In this document: positions 11,185 to 18,973 of the stretch, in pieces
How the letters are laid out: each line of letters begins with the position of its first letter
Numbering within the stretch: the first letter of the stretch is position 1
Source: Alphaproteobacteria bacterium
GTDB taxonomy: Bacteria > Pseudomonadota > Alphaproteobacteria > SHVP01
Direction of reading: 5' to 3'
Assembly: GCA_009694165.1 (NCBI GenBank)
Contig: SHVP01000032.1
Span: 1 to 23,728 of the forward strand
DNA length: 23,728 nt
Made by a program: the position numbers and the translations under genes
Notes under the pieces: model-generated
Told to the model about the DNA's origin: nothing
Databases searched by the model: none
Seen by the model: the letters and a program-made list of their open reading frames with translations, nothing else

Positions 11185-13164
11185 ATGGCGACCAAACCGG
11201 CCAAAGCGGCGGAGCCCGAAAAGCAGAGTGAAGAGCCGGCCGACTCGCCGCTCATCGATTCGGTGAACAAAGAGATCAAGAAGCTGCTCGCCAAAGCGAA
11301 GGAGCGCGGTTACGTCACCTACGACGAGATCAATGCGGCGCTGCCCTCGGGCAAGGTAACGTCCGAGCAGATCGAGGACACGATGGCGATGCTCTCCGAG
11401 ATGGGCATCAACATCGTCGACGCCGAGGACGACGCCGAAGAAGGTGGAGTCGCGCCTGAGCCCGAGGAACGGCCCGCCGAGGTGAAGAGCGAGGAAAAGG
11501 GAGAACTCGACCGCACCGACGACCCGGTTCGCATGTACCTGCGCGAGATGGGGTCGATCGAGCTGCTGTCCCGTCAGGGCGAAATCGAGATCGCCAAACG
11601 CATCGAGGCCGGCCGCGAGACGATGATCGGCGGCATCTGCGAGAGCCCGTTGACCATGCGCGCGATCATCGAATGGCGCGATCAGTTGAAAGACGGCAAG
11701 CGCCTGCTGCGCGACATCATCGATCTCGAGGCTACTTATGGCGGTAAGCCGGGCGAAGCTGCGCCGCCCCCGGTGCCGCCGCCCCAGCAGGTTAAACCGG
11801 GCGTGCGGCCCAAGTCGATGCGGACGATCGCACCGTTGCGCGAAGAGCCCCCCGACAACGATGAAGGCCTCGACGAAGACGACGAGGGAGCGAACGTTTC
11901 CCTGGCCGCGATGGAGCAGGCTTTGCTGCCGACGGTGCTCGTGAAATTCGACGCCGTCGCCGCGACCTACAAGAAAGTCCATCGTCTGCAGGAGGCCAAG
12001 GTTGGCGCAGCCCTCACCAACAAGGATGATCTTTCGCGCGCCCAGGAGCGGCGCTACGACAAGCTCAAGCAGGAGCTCGTCAAGATCATGGAAGAGGTGC
12101 ATCTCAACAATCAGCGGATCGAGGAACTGACCGATCAGCTGTATGGCCTTAACCGCCGCATCATCAACGCCGAGACCAACTTGTTGCGCGGGGCGGCAAC
12201 GCATGGCATCAACCGAGAATCCTTCCTCAAGCAACATACCGGCAACGAACTCGACCCGGCTTGGGTGCGGCGCGTCAAACGGTTGAAGGAGCGCGGTTGG
12301 GCACAGTGGGCGGCCAAGGACGGCGACGCGATCAAGGACCTGCGCACCATCATCGCCGAGGTCTCGCGACTGGTCGGCCTCGACATCACTGACTTCAAAC
12401 GGATCGTCAACACGGTCCAGCGCGGTGAACGTGACGCGGCGCGGGCCAAAAAGGAGATGGTCGAGGCCAACCTGCGGTTGGTGATCTCGATTGCCAAGAA
12501 ATACACGAACCGCGGCCTGCAGTTTCTCGACCTCATTCAAGAGGGCAACATTGGCCTCATGAAAGCCGTCGACAAGTTCGAGTATCGTCGCGGCTACAAG
12601 TTTTCGACCTACGCGACCTGGTGGATTCGGCAGGCGATCACGCGGTCGATCGCCGACCAGGCGCGGACGATCCGAATCCCCGTGCACATGATCGAGACCA
12701 TCAACAAGCTGGTGCGGACGAGCCGCCAGATGCTGCATGAGATCGGTCGCGAACCGACGCCGGAAGAATTGGCCGAAAAGCTCGGCATGAGCCTGGAGAA
12801 GGTGCGCAAGGTCCTCAAGATCGCCAAGGAGCCGATCTCCCTCGAGACGCCGATCGGTGACGAGGAAGACTCGCATCTCGGGGACTTCATCGAGGACAAG
12901 AACGCGGTTTTGCCGCTCGACTCGGCGATTCAGGCAAACCTTCGCGATACGACGACGCGCGTGTTGGCCTCGCTGACCCCGCGCGAGGAACGCGTCTTGC
13001 GGATGCGCTTTGGGATCGGCATGAACACGGACCACACCCTCGAAGAGGTAGGGCAGCAGTTCAATGTCACCCGCGAACGCATCCGCCAGATCGAAGCCAA
13101 GGCGCTACGCAAGCTGAAACACCCCTCGCGGTCGCGCAAGCTGCGCAGCTTCCTCGACAACTAG
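11185..13164 (+). CDS. rpoD: RNA polymerase primary sigma factor RpoD (sigma-70)
   Basis: This 659-residue protein is the housekeeping sigma factor. Region 1.1 covers about residues 20-75 ([19 protein letters not shown]), region 1.2 begins at [12 protein letters not shown] (112), and a long non-conserved region with acidic and proline-rich stretches runs to about 415. Region 2 ([20 protein letters not shown] to [12 protein letters not shown], about 420-490) contacts the -10 element, region 3 follows, and region 4 contains the -35-binding helix-turn-helix ([20 protein letters not shown]). The C-terminus KLRSFLDN is typical. The ATG follows GAGGT by about 7 bases. It is the last gene of the yqeY-dnaG-rpoD group and is convergent with a lipoprotein gene 60 bases away. 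No anomaly was seen. Confidence 0.97.
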   Translation: MATKPAKAAEPEKQSEEPADSPLIDSVNKEIKKLLAKAKERGYVTYDEINAALPSGKVTSEQIEDTMAMLSEMGINIVDAEDDAEEGGVAPEPEERPAEVKSEEKGELDRTDDPVRMYLREMGSIELLSRQGEIEIAKRIEAGRETMIGGICESPLTMRAIIEWRDQLKDGKRLLRDIIDLEATYGGKPGEAAPPPVPPPQQVKPGVRPKSMRTIAPLREEPPDNDEGLDEDDEGANVSLAAMEQALLPTVLVKFDAVAATYKKVHRLQEAKVGAALTNKDDLSRAQERRYDKLKQELVKIMEEVHLNNQRIEELTDQLYGLNRRIINAETNLLRGAATHGINRESFLKQHTGNELDPAWVRRVKRLKERGWAQWAAKDGDAIKDLRTIIAEVSRLVGLDITDFKRIVNTVQRGERDAARAKKEMVEANLRLVISIAKKYTNRGLQFLDLIQEGNIGLMKAVDKFEYRRGYKFSTYATWWIRQAITRSIADQARTIRIPVHMIETINKLVRTSRQMLHEIGREPTPEELAEKLGMSLEKVRKVLKIAKEPISLETPIGDEEDSHLGDFIEDKNAVLPLDSAIQANLRDTTTRVLASLTPREERVLRMRFGIGMNTDHTLEEVGQQFNVTRERIRQIEAKALRKLKHPSRSRKLRSFLDN

Positions 13165-13186
13165 CCAAGCCGCCGGATCCTGGCGG

Positions 13187-13219
13187 CGCAACCGGGCCGG
13201 CCCTGGGTGCTCGGTTGCG
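13187..13219 (+). terminator. Hairpin after rpoD, probable terminator without T tract
   Basis: CGCAACCG (13187-13194) pairs perfectly with CGGTTGCG (13212-13219). It is immediately preceded by a second hairpin, GCCGCC (13169-13174) with GGCGGC (13182-13187). The two sit between the rpoD stop and the end of a convergent gene. There is no U-rich tail, so termination may be inefficient or Rho-assisted. Confidence 0.4.
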
Positions 13220-13224
13220 GCACG

Positions 13225-13635
13225 TCAATGCGCGGCTAGTGGCGCCCCCGCAGCGTGGGCGGCGCTGTCGAGGGGCTCCATCGGCTGGATGCCGTTGTTG
13301 GCAATGTCGAAGAAGACGATCTCAAACAAGGCCTGATCGTCGTAGCGTAGCTGCACCGCATACAACGTATCCCGGATGCGGATGGTCCGCGCGGTACCGT
13401 TCCGGGTTCGCCCCGATTTTTCGCGATGCACGAAGCGATAATCGCGGCTGAGGGCGACATAGGAAAAATCGGTGCGGGCGCCGTCACCCCAGGTGATCGG
13501 ACTATTCATTGGGATCGTTTCTCCGGCAGAGACGGGGATCACTTCTTGCCTTGATTCGTAACAGGCGCCGAGCATCAGCCCCTGGGCCAGCACCACTAGG
13601 CCGATGACGCGGCGACACCACAAACGGAACGGCAT
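13225..13635 (-). CDS. Putative small lipoprotein of unknown function
   Basis: I do not recognise a named family. From the ATG at 13633-13635 the protein has 136 residues, with a lipoprotein signal peptide: positively charged MPFRLWCRR, a hydrophobic stretch, then the lipobox LGAC with Cys25 as the predicted lipidation site. The mature part is soluble, with a central segment SYVALSRDYRFVHRE that looks beta-rich. I chose this start over an upstream ATG at 13689 because GGGAG lies about 8 bases before it and the signal peptide then begins correctly. It is convergent with rpoD and lies 121 bases downstream of another predicted lipoprotein in the same direction, so the two may be cotranscribed. 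Confidence 0.72.
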   Translation of the reverse strand: MPFRLWCRRVIGLVVLAQGLMLGACYESRQEVIPVSAGETIPMNSPITWGDGARTDFSYVALSRDYRFVHREKSGRTRNGTARTIRIRDTLYAVQLRYDDQALFEIVFFDIANNGIQPMEPLDSAAHAAGAPLAAH

Positions 13636-13756
13636 GGCGTGCTCTCCCACGATCGCCCATTGCGCCGAAGGAACATCCTCGGCGCGCACTCATCATCCCC
13701 GATTGGGTATGACCGGAGTTTGCGTTGCGTCAAGCGCCGAGACAACGACAGGCGGC

Positions 13757-14425
13757 TCAGCATCCGGTGTAGGAAATGCTGACCCGTCGCGTCCCGCTGG
13801 CGGGGCCCGGGAAGTCGCTGCAAAGGGCCCGCAGCATTGGTTCGGCGACGAGCAGAAACTGACCGCTGCCGCCACGCGACAGGACTTTGGCTTCGTAAAC
13901 CTTGAGGTATTCGCCGCGTCGAACCGACCTCAGGATGTCGAGCGCGAGCGTCCGCGTGAAGACGATCTCGTCCCGGGCGATTGTCTGATAGCCGGTGGTT
14001 CCATAGACGGGCGTCGGGGGGCTGCTGGCCATGTGGTTGTAGCCGACGACGCCGCGGATCGGCACCTGTTCGTGGTGGACGGTCGCTTTGCCTTCATCGA
14101 TGCCATAGTCGAGTCGTGCTTCGAAATCGGGACTGACGCCGGGACCAGCGAGGATGAAGCCGTTGGCGGCCAGATAGCGTTCGACCTGCTGGGCGCAGCG
14201 GGCAAACTCGAGCGAATCGGCCTTGCGGTCCTCCATCGCCTTGACGGCGATAGACCCTCGCTCGCCGGGCGCCAGCCGATGAAACACTTGAACCCGCGCG
14301 ATCAAATTTGGCGGCGGCAGCGTGCAGGCGCCAAGCGCGAGCGGCGCCAACAGAACGACCGACGCTCCGCGGGTGCCGGGCCCGCGCCGGCGTTGGAGTG
14401 CTGCCCTGACCGATCCTGTGCCCAT
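13757..14425 (-). CDS. Putative lipoprotein, possibly DUF4136-like
   Basis: The protein has a lipobox (LALGAC) after a hydrophobic stretch, so it is probably an envelope lipoprotein. The mature domain contains FHRLAPGERGSIAV, a helix with FARCAQQVERYLAANGF and DFEARLDYGID. This layout recalls DUF4136-type lipoproteins, but I am unsure. The start is uncertain: the ATG at 14423-14425 gives a normal signal peptide of about 33 residues, ATG at 14452 is possible, and the longest frame starts at 14530. The last is unlikely because two strong inverted repeats (14503-14557) lie there and fit a promoter or leader better. The stop is at 13757-13759, after RRVSISYTGC. Confidence 0.68.
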   Translation of the reverse strand: MGTGSVRAALQRRRGPGTRGASVVLLAPLALGACTLPPPNLIARVQVFHRLAPGERGSIAVKAMEDRKADSLEFARCAQQVERYLAANGFILAGPGVSPDFEARLDYGIDEGKATVHHEQVPIRGVVGYNHMASSPPTPVYGTTGYQTIARDEIVFTRTLALDILRSVRRGEYLKVYEAKVLSRGGSGQFLLVAEPMLRALCSDFPGPASGTRRVSISYTGC

Positions 14426-14502
14426 CGAAGATCCCGTGCCGTCGGCGGCCATCGTCGGGGCCGATCTGGGCGGAAACGTGGCGAAGCTGCGATGGGCCAC
14501 GA

Positions 14503-14557
14503 CTTGTGCAACGCACAAGACCCCTAACATTTTGAAAAATAGAGAACTGTTGGGGTC
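14503..14557. promoter_or_regulatory. Two abutting inverted repeats in a divergent promoter region
   Basis: CTTGTGC (14503-14509) and GCACAAG (14513-14519) form a perfect 7-bp dyad with a 3-base centre. Sharing the final G, GACCCC-T-AACA (14519-14529) pairs with TGTTGGGGTC (14548-14557) apart from one bulged T, around an AT-rich loop. They lie between the minus-strand lipoprotein and the plus-strand MFS gene, where promoters and operators are expected. The binding protein is unknown. Confidence 0.4.
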
Positions 14558-14610
14558 GTTTTCGGCGGGAAGCGAGGGACGAACGCGCTCGGATCTCCGC
14601 CAAACTCGCT

Positions 14611-15882
14611 ATGATGGCCGCCGGTTCCCATCCACTTCAGTCCATGACCGCGACGTCCACCTCCCCGGTCCCGCCATCCGACGGCCTGGCCATCGACAAC
14701 CGCACGCTGTTCATTGCCGCGCTGATCGGCGCGGCGTCGATCGGCTCGATTGGCATGCACCTTTTCGTGCCGTCCATTCCCTTCATCACCCGCGAATTCC
14801 AAAGCGACCCTGCCGTCACCCAGTTGGCGTTTTCGCTGTCGATGATGGCCATGGCGATCGCCACCATCGTTTTCGGTCCGTTGTCGGATCGCTTCGGTCG
14901 CCGCATCGTCCTGCACGGCGGTCTTGTGCTCTTTCTCGTGGGAACCGCCCTGTGCGCCATCGCTCCCTCGGTCGACGCGCTGATCGTGGGACGCGTCGTG
15001 CAGGCCGCCGGCGGCGCTTCGGGCATGGTGCTGACGCGCGCCGTGGTCCGCGACGTCTATGGCCCGGAACGCTCGGCCAGCCTGTTCGCCTATCTCACCA
15101 TGGCCATGTTGGTCGCGCCGCTCATCGCGCAGAACGTGGGTGGACTGCTCACAGACCACATCGGCTGGCGCTATGCGTTCTGGCTGTCCTTCGGCTGCGG
15201 GACATTGGTCGCCGCGCTGATGATGCGGGGCATGCCCGAGACGCATCGGACCAATCGCGCCTCGATCGCCCCGCTCGCCCTTGCCCGCAATTACGGGCGG
15301 CTCCTGCGGTCGCCGGTCTTCGGTGGCTATGCCCTGCACTCGGCCTTTGCCGCGGCGACGTTCTTTGCCTTTATGGGGGCGGCCCCGGTTCTGATGGTCG
15401 AAGCGCTCGGCCGTCCGGTTTTCGAGTACACGCTCTTTTTCCTGACGCTGTCGCTCACCTTCATGGTCGCCAACGGCATCGCGGGCCGGATATCAATCCG
15501 CTTCGGCATTTCGCGCATGGTCTGGTTCGGCGGGTTGTTTTCGCTGACCTTTGCCTTCGCCATGCTGACGTCGCTATGGGCCTGGGGACTCAATCCCTAT
15601 ACGCTGTTTCTGCCGACGGCCATGGTTGGCGTCGGCAACGGGTTTTCCATGCCAAGCGCCAATGCGGGCGCCATCAATGTCGATCCCAAACTGTCGGGAA
15701 CCGCGGCGGGCTTGAATGCATTTCTGACCATGGGACTGGGCGCCACCTTCATTCAGCTGGTTGCGGTCATGGCGGACGGCTCCGCCTGGCCGGTCGCGGC
15801 GCTGATTCTGGGCGGCACCCTGCTGTCGGTCGCCGCCGGCGCGGTGCCGTGGTGGCTGCAGCGGCGGGGCAGCCCGGCGTGA
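14611..15882 (+). CDS. MFS transporter, Bcr/CflA-type multidrug exporter
   Basis: This is a 12-helix major facilitator of the DHA1 Bcr/CflA type, which exports drugs or small metabolites using the proton gradient. Visible are the first helix (FIAALIGAASIGSIGMHLFVPS), motif A in loop 2-3 (GPLSDRFGRR), motif B (LIVGRVVQAAGGASGMVLTRAVVRD), which is characteristic of Bcr/CflA, and the second-half helices through LILGGTLLSVAAG. The annotated start at 14611 gives 423 residues. The ATG at 14644 (MTATSTSPVPP) is an equally good start because neither has a clear ribosome-binding site. It is divergent from the lipoprotein genes. The substrate cannot be read from sequence. Confidence 0.9.
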   Translation: MMAAGSHPLQSMTATSTSPVPPSDGLAIDNRTLFIAALIGAASIGSIGMHLFVPSIPFITREFQSDPAVTQLAFSLSMMAMAIATIVFGPLSDRFGRRIVLHGGLVLFLVGTALCAIAPSVDALIVGRVVQAAGGASGMVLTRAVVRDVYGPERSASLFAYLTMAMLVAPLIAQNVGGLLTDHIGWRYAFWLSFGCGTLVAALMMRGMPETHRTNRASIAPLALARNYGRLLRSPVFGGYALHSAFAAATFFAFMGAAPVLMVEALGRPVFEYTLFFLTLSLTFMVANGIAGRISIRFGISRMVWFGGLFSLTFAFAMLTSLWAWGLNPYTLFLPTAMVGVGNGFSMPSANAGAINVDPKLSGTAAGLNAFLTMGLGATFIQLVAVMADGSAWPVAALILGGTLLSVAAGAVPWWLQRRGSPA

Positions 15883-15932
15883 ATTCGTCTCGCCTGGAAG
15901 CCGGGCTCAGTTCGCCGACGGTCGGCAACCGA

Positions 15933-16046
15933 ATGAAGTTCGTTGCCGCTCTGGTCGCCTGCACGTCGCTCGGTCCCTACCTCGCGGCGCTGGCTGCTGC
16001 CGAAATCGTCGATGATCGGAGCAAGCCGATGCTCGCCCGCTATTGA
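15933..16046 (+). CDS. Doubtful small secreted peptide
   Basis: Just after the MFS gene is a 37-codon frame starting MKFVAALVACTSLG, whose N-terminus looks like a signal peptide ending near ALAAAE. The same frame can begin at GTG 15879, overlapping the MFS stop (GTGA). There is no good ribosome-binding site and no recognisable family. I list it because the 372 bases from 15883 to 16254 hold no convincing longer gene. Confidence 0.2.
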   Translation: MKFVAALVACTSLGPYLAALAAAEIVDDRSKPMLARY

Positions 16047-16080
16047 CCCGCCCGGTTTCATACCCCGACCTAACCGATCC

Positions 16081-16191
16081 TCAGCGCGCGGTCACCGCGT
16101 ACATGTAGCCGTCCGGAGCGTTGAACGAAACGGTCGGCCGGTCGAATTCGTCGCCGCAAACGCTGATGCTTGCGCCATCGCTGCCCGCCAT
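16081..16191 (-). CDS. Doubtful 36-residue protein of unknown function
   Basis: A short minus-strand frame begins MAGSDGASISVCGDEFD and ends YMYAVTAR, with strong G/C preference at third positions as in the neighbouring genes. The ribosome-binding site is weak (GGCGAG upstream). A TAG lies in frame shortly before the ATG, so the frame cannot be extended. It could be a genuine small protein or the 3' remnant of a lost gene. It sits between the MFS gene and the recombinase-like gene. Confidence 0.28.
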   Translation of the reverse strand: MAGSDGASISVCGDEFDRPTVSFNAPDGYMYAVTAR

Positions 16192-16254
16192 GCTGTTCTC
16201 GCCAAACGTTCTCTAGCGCCGGTGATCGGGCAGGCGCGCGCGCAGGAGTTTGCC

Positions 16255-16488
16255 ATGGCCGAGTCCGAGCCAAAGGAGGCCATCATAGCGTTTCTTGTCG
16301 CGATCGTCGCTGCCATCGAGGACGTTCGCCGGCTTGGGGCGAACGACGAGCAGGCGATCGCCCTGGCGCTCAATGCGCGCGGCGTCACCACCCGTCGCGG
16401 CCGCCGGTGGAGCGCCGCCTCAGTGCGCAAGTTTCTCGCCAGCCCGGGCGCCAAGCGCCTCCTAGCGCCAACGCCACCGAGCAACTAG
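16255..16488 (+). CDS. Small protein resembling the recombinase domain of serine recombinases
   Basis: This 77-residue protein contains NDEQAIALALNARGVTTRRG followed by WSAASVRKFLA. The segment closely resembles the domain of large serine recombinases that carries the pattern ALN.RG..T.RG..WS...V. There is no resolvase catalytic domain, so it cannot be a recombinase alone. It may be a small DNA-binding protein or a leftover fragment. The ATG at 16255 follows AGGAG with a 6-base gap. The frame is open further upstream, but the ribosome-binding site and composition favour this start. Its stop codon overlaps the stop of the convergent MarC gene: CTAG at 16485-16488 serves both. Confidence 0.6.
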   Translation: MAESEPKEAIIAFLVAIVAAIEDVRRLGANDEQAIALALNARGVTTRRGRRWSAASVRKFLASPGAKRLLAPTPPSN

Positions 16489-17123
16489 GGCCGGTCGGGC
16501 AGCCAGCCGAGCGCTCCTATGCCGTCGATGATGAACTGGACGGCAAGCGCCGCCAACGCGACGCCGATGACACGGGTGATAACGTTCAGCCCGGTGACGC
16601 CAAGGGCACGTCGTAACTGGCTGGCGACCAACAGCAAAGAGAACGTCAGCACCAGCACCAGGCCGAGCGACAGAAACACGATGGCCCCGCGCGCCGCGTC
16701 GCCGGCGGCGTTGCCAACCAGCAGGATACCCGCGCCCATCGCAGCCGGCCCGGCGATCAAGGGCGTTGCCAGGGGAAACACCGATACGTCGTCCTTGGCC
16801 GCCGCTTCTGCGGACTCCGCCGCCGTGGTCGCCGAGAGCCCGGTTTGGCGGGCAAAGACCATGTCGATCGCCAGCAGCATCAGCAAAATGCCGCCGGCGA
16901 TTCGCAACGCCGGCAGCGAGATTCCCATCAGCGCCAATCCTTCCCGCCCGCCCGCCGAGACGACCACGAGGACGACGGCGGCGATCAGAGTGGCCTTGAT
17001 GGCCATGGCGCGCCGTTGTGCCGGAGTCGCCCGTGGCGTGAGGCCGGGGTAGAGCAGGGCCACCTCGATGGGCCCGATGGTGGCAAAAAAAGTGGTAAAT
17101 GAGACGAGGGCGGTTTCGATCAT
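16485..17123 (-). CDS. MarC-family integral membrane protein
   Basis: This 212-residue protein has about six predicted transmembrane helices: IETALVSFTTFFATIGPIEV, ATLIAAVVLVVVSAG, LRIAGGILLMLLAIDMVFA, LATPLIAGPAAMGAGILLV, AIVFLSLGLVLVLTFSLLL and VIGVALAALAVQFIIDGI. The GP.E and FPLATPLIAGP motifs are characteristic of the MarC family (UPF0056). MarC proteins were named for a supposed link to antibiotic resistance that was not confirmed; their function is unknown. I chose the ATG at 17121-17123. The frame continues upstream to 17927, but that part is antisense to the racemase-fold gene. No clear ribosome-binding site was seen. It is divergent from the following gene across 57 bases. Confidence 0.9.
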   Translation of the reverse strand: MIETALVSFTTFFATIGPIEVALLYPGLTPRATPAQRRAMAIKATLIAAVVLVVVSAGGREGLALMGISLPALRIAGGILLMLLAIDMVFARQTGLSATTAAESAEAAAKDDVSVFPLATPLIAGPAAMGAGILLVGNAAGDAARGAIVFLSLGLVLVLTFSLLLVASQLRRALGVTGLNVITRVIGVALAALAVQFIIDGIGALGWLPDRP

Positions 17124-17180
17124 GGAGCGTGAGACACAGTATAGTCGTCCGCGCCGGCCGCGCGTAACGGGAGGAGAACC

Positions 17181-17930
17181 ATGACCGATACCATCGGATA
17201 CCGCGCCGTGATCGGGGCGCTTGTGCCCTATACCAACACGATCTGCCAGGCCGAGTTCGAGGCCTTGAAGCCGGAGGGCGTGGTCAACGCGACGGCCCGG
17301 ATCAAGAACTATCCGCGGCCGACCCACGACGAGGAGGCCTATCGCCAGTTTATGGCCAAGGGGCCACACCATCTGGAGGAAACGATCGACACGGTGACGC
17401 CCGCGGAGCCCGACTTGATCCTGCTCGGGCACTCCATCGATTCGTTTGCCGGCGGCGTCAAGGGCGCGACGGCTTTGCAGGAGCGGCTGAGCAAGCATGC
17501 CAAAGTGTGCCCGGTGCTGGTGCCATCGCTCGCGCTGCGCGACGCCCTGCACGCTCTTGGCGGCTGTAAGCGGCTCGCGGTCTTGACGCCCTACCTCAAG
17601 CCGGGGGGAGACCAGGCGGCGGCGTTCCTGACCGACGCCGGGTTCCAGGTGCAACGGGTCAAGAACCTGGCGTGCAAGACCGGCGTGGCCATCGCCCGGG
17701 TGAGCCACGATGAAATGCGCAATGCGGTGCGCGAACTCGACGGCGCGGACGTGGACGCGATTGTTCAGGCCGGAACCAATCTGGCGTTCCAGTCGGTCGC
17801 CGCCGAGGCCGAGCCGTTTGTCCGCAAGCCGGTGCTCTCGATCAACACGGCCGTCTACTGGTATGGGCTCCGCTTTCTCAAGATCAACGACCGTCTGCAC
17901 GGCTTCGGCCGACTGATGCAGAATCACTAA
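17181..17930 (+). CDS. Asp/Glu racemase-superfamily protein, maleate isomerase/EutA-like
   Basis: The 249-residue protein resembles maleate cis-trans isomerases, arylmalonate decarboxylases and EutA-type proteins: GALVPYTNT at the N-terminus, LGHSIDSFAGG at 82-91, a second Rossmann-like half (RLAVLTPYLKPGGD), then DAIVQAGTNLAF and the C-terminal INTAVYWYGLR. These enzymes normally use one or two cysteines, near the first turn (around residue 76-85) and near residue 190-198. Here the first site reads HSIDS and the second QAGTN, so neither is Cys. The four cysteines present (22, 110, 129, 165) lie elsewhere. The ATG follows a strong GGGAGGAG site, and TATAGT at 17140-17145 is a possible -10. 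An alpha/beta-hydrolase gene follows after 19 bases, so the pair probably forms an operon. Confidence 0.85.
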   Translation: MTDTIGYRAVIGALVPYTNTICQAEFEALKPEGVVNATARIKNYPRPTHDEEAYRQFMAKGPHHLEETIDTVTPAEPDLILLGHSIDSFAGGVKGATALQERLSKHAKVCPVLVPSLALRDALHALGGCKRLAVLTPYLKPGGDQAAAFLTDAGFQVQRVKNLACKTGVAIARVSHDEMRNAVRELDGADVDAIVQAGTNLAFQSVAAEAEPFVRKPVLSINTAVYWYGLRFLKINDRLHGFGRLMQNH

Positions 17931-17949
17931 CCACAGCAGGGAGGATTCG

Positions 17950-18804
17950 ATGCGCCGCGGCTATGCCGACACTGCCCAAGGGCAGATGCACTATTGGACA
18001 CTGGGCGAGGGCAAGCCGCTGGTGCTGCTGCACGCCTCGCCGCGCTCGGCGCGGGTCTACCAACGCCTGATTCCGTTGTTGGCCGCGCGCCATCGAGTGA
18101 TTGCCTTTGACACGCTTGGCTTCGGCAATTCCGACCCATTGCCCGCCGGCGCCACCATGGAAAGCCTGGCGCGCTGCGTCACCGAGGCGATGGACAGCCT
18201 CGGGATCGCCAAGGCGAATCTGTTCGGCTTCCACACCGGAAACAAGATCGGCGCCGCCCTTGCCGCGGGCTTTGCCAGCCGGGTCGAGAAATTCGTCCTC
18301 GTCGGCATGACTCATTCGATCGTCATCGAACGCGCCAAGCGCGATGCTGCCATCCTGGGAATAGTCCAGAAGGGGCTCGACGCCGACGGCGCCGACCGCG
18401 ACCCAGCCCGCGTCTTGCGTCGGTGGGCGACGTTGTTCGGGTCGGTGTCCGAGACCTGGTGGAGCGGCGATGTTATCGGCCGGACGGATTTCGGCTCCGA
18501 CGACCTGGTGCAGCTCGAAAACGAGGCGCTCGACAAGATTCAGGCGCGCGTCGCGTTCGACTCGATCTACCGCGCCAATTTCGGCTTCGACCTGACGGCG
18601 GCGATTCGTCGCATCACGGCGCCCACGCTGATCGTCGAACTGGCGACGCCGCAGGAGGATCACCTTGGCCGGCAGGGCGAAGCCGTCTGCAAGTTGTTGA
18701 AGCGGGGCGAGCTCGTCGTGTTCGAGAACACCGATCGCGACGTGCTCGAGCGCGACCCGAAGCAGCTGGCGCGCGCCGTACTCGATTTTCTTGCCAAGCC
18801 CTGA
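17950..18804 (+). CDS. Alpha/beta-hydrolase-fold protein with His at the nucleophile position
   Basis: This 284-residue protein has the fold signature: PLVLLHASPRSARVY at the oxyanion region (24-37), AFDTLGFGNSD (52-62), and a nucleophile elbow ANLFGFHTGNKIG (89-100). The elbow should read GxSxG but reads G-F-H-T-G, with His95 in place of Ser. The C-terminal region, where the catalytic His normally follows a glycine, reads FENTDRDVLERDP and lacks His. It may therefore be a pseudoenzyme, or use unusual chemistry. It is preceded by AGGGAGGA and lies 19 bases after the racemase-fold gene, probably in one transcript. The related minus-strand protein at 18974-19747 shares the LLHxxP and DTxGxGxSD segments, which suggests the two are paralogues. 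Confidence 0.88.
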   Translation: MRRGYADTAQGQMHYWTLGEGKPLVLLHASPRSARVYQRLIPLLAARHRVIAFDTLGFGNSDPLPAGATMESLARCVTEAMDSLGIAKANLFGFHTGNKIGAALAAGFASRVEKFVLVGMTHSIVIERAKRDAAILGIVQKGLDADGADRDPARVLRRWATLFGSVSETWWSGDVIGRTDFGSDDLVQLENEALDKIQARVAFDSIYRANFGFDLTAAIRRITAPTLIVELATPQEDHLGRQGEAVCKLLKRGELVVFENTDRDVLERDPKQLARAVLDFLAKP

Positions 18805-18910
18805 CAGCTGTCGTGGCGGCCGATGCGATAGTGGACGTCCTTGAAGTTGAGGGCGTTCCGCTAACCGCCCACACCTCGCGCAGGATTCTAGTCGAGCCCG
18901 TCGGCGGGCG

Positions 18911-18926
18911 CCGGCGACGACGCCGG
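18911..18926. terminator. GC-rich hairpin between convergent hydrolase genes
   Basis: CCGGCG (18911-18916) and CGCCGG (18921-18926) form a perfect 6-bp stem with an ACGA loop in the 169-base gap between two convergent genes. There is no T tract on either side. A role in termination is inferred from position only. Confidence 0.22.
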
Positions 18927-18973
18927 AGCGACAGCTAGAGGGTGGAGGCGGGCGCGAGAAAACGAACGACGTG

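Noticed and set aside
11032..13035. Long minus-strand open frame (667 codons) opposite rpoD
   Set aside because: It is antisense to a strongly supported rpoD and arises from high-GC codon bias; its sequence is rich in Arg, His and Leu and matches no family.
14322..16046. Plus-strand open frame of 574 codons overlapping the MFS gene
   Set aside because: It is out of frame with the clear MFS protein and has Arg-rich, low-complexity translation.
17124..17927. N-terminal extension of the MarC frame through the next gene
   Set aside because: It is antisense to the racemase-fold gene and MarC proteins start at the MIETALVSF position.
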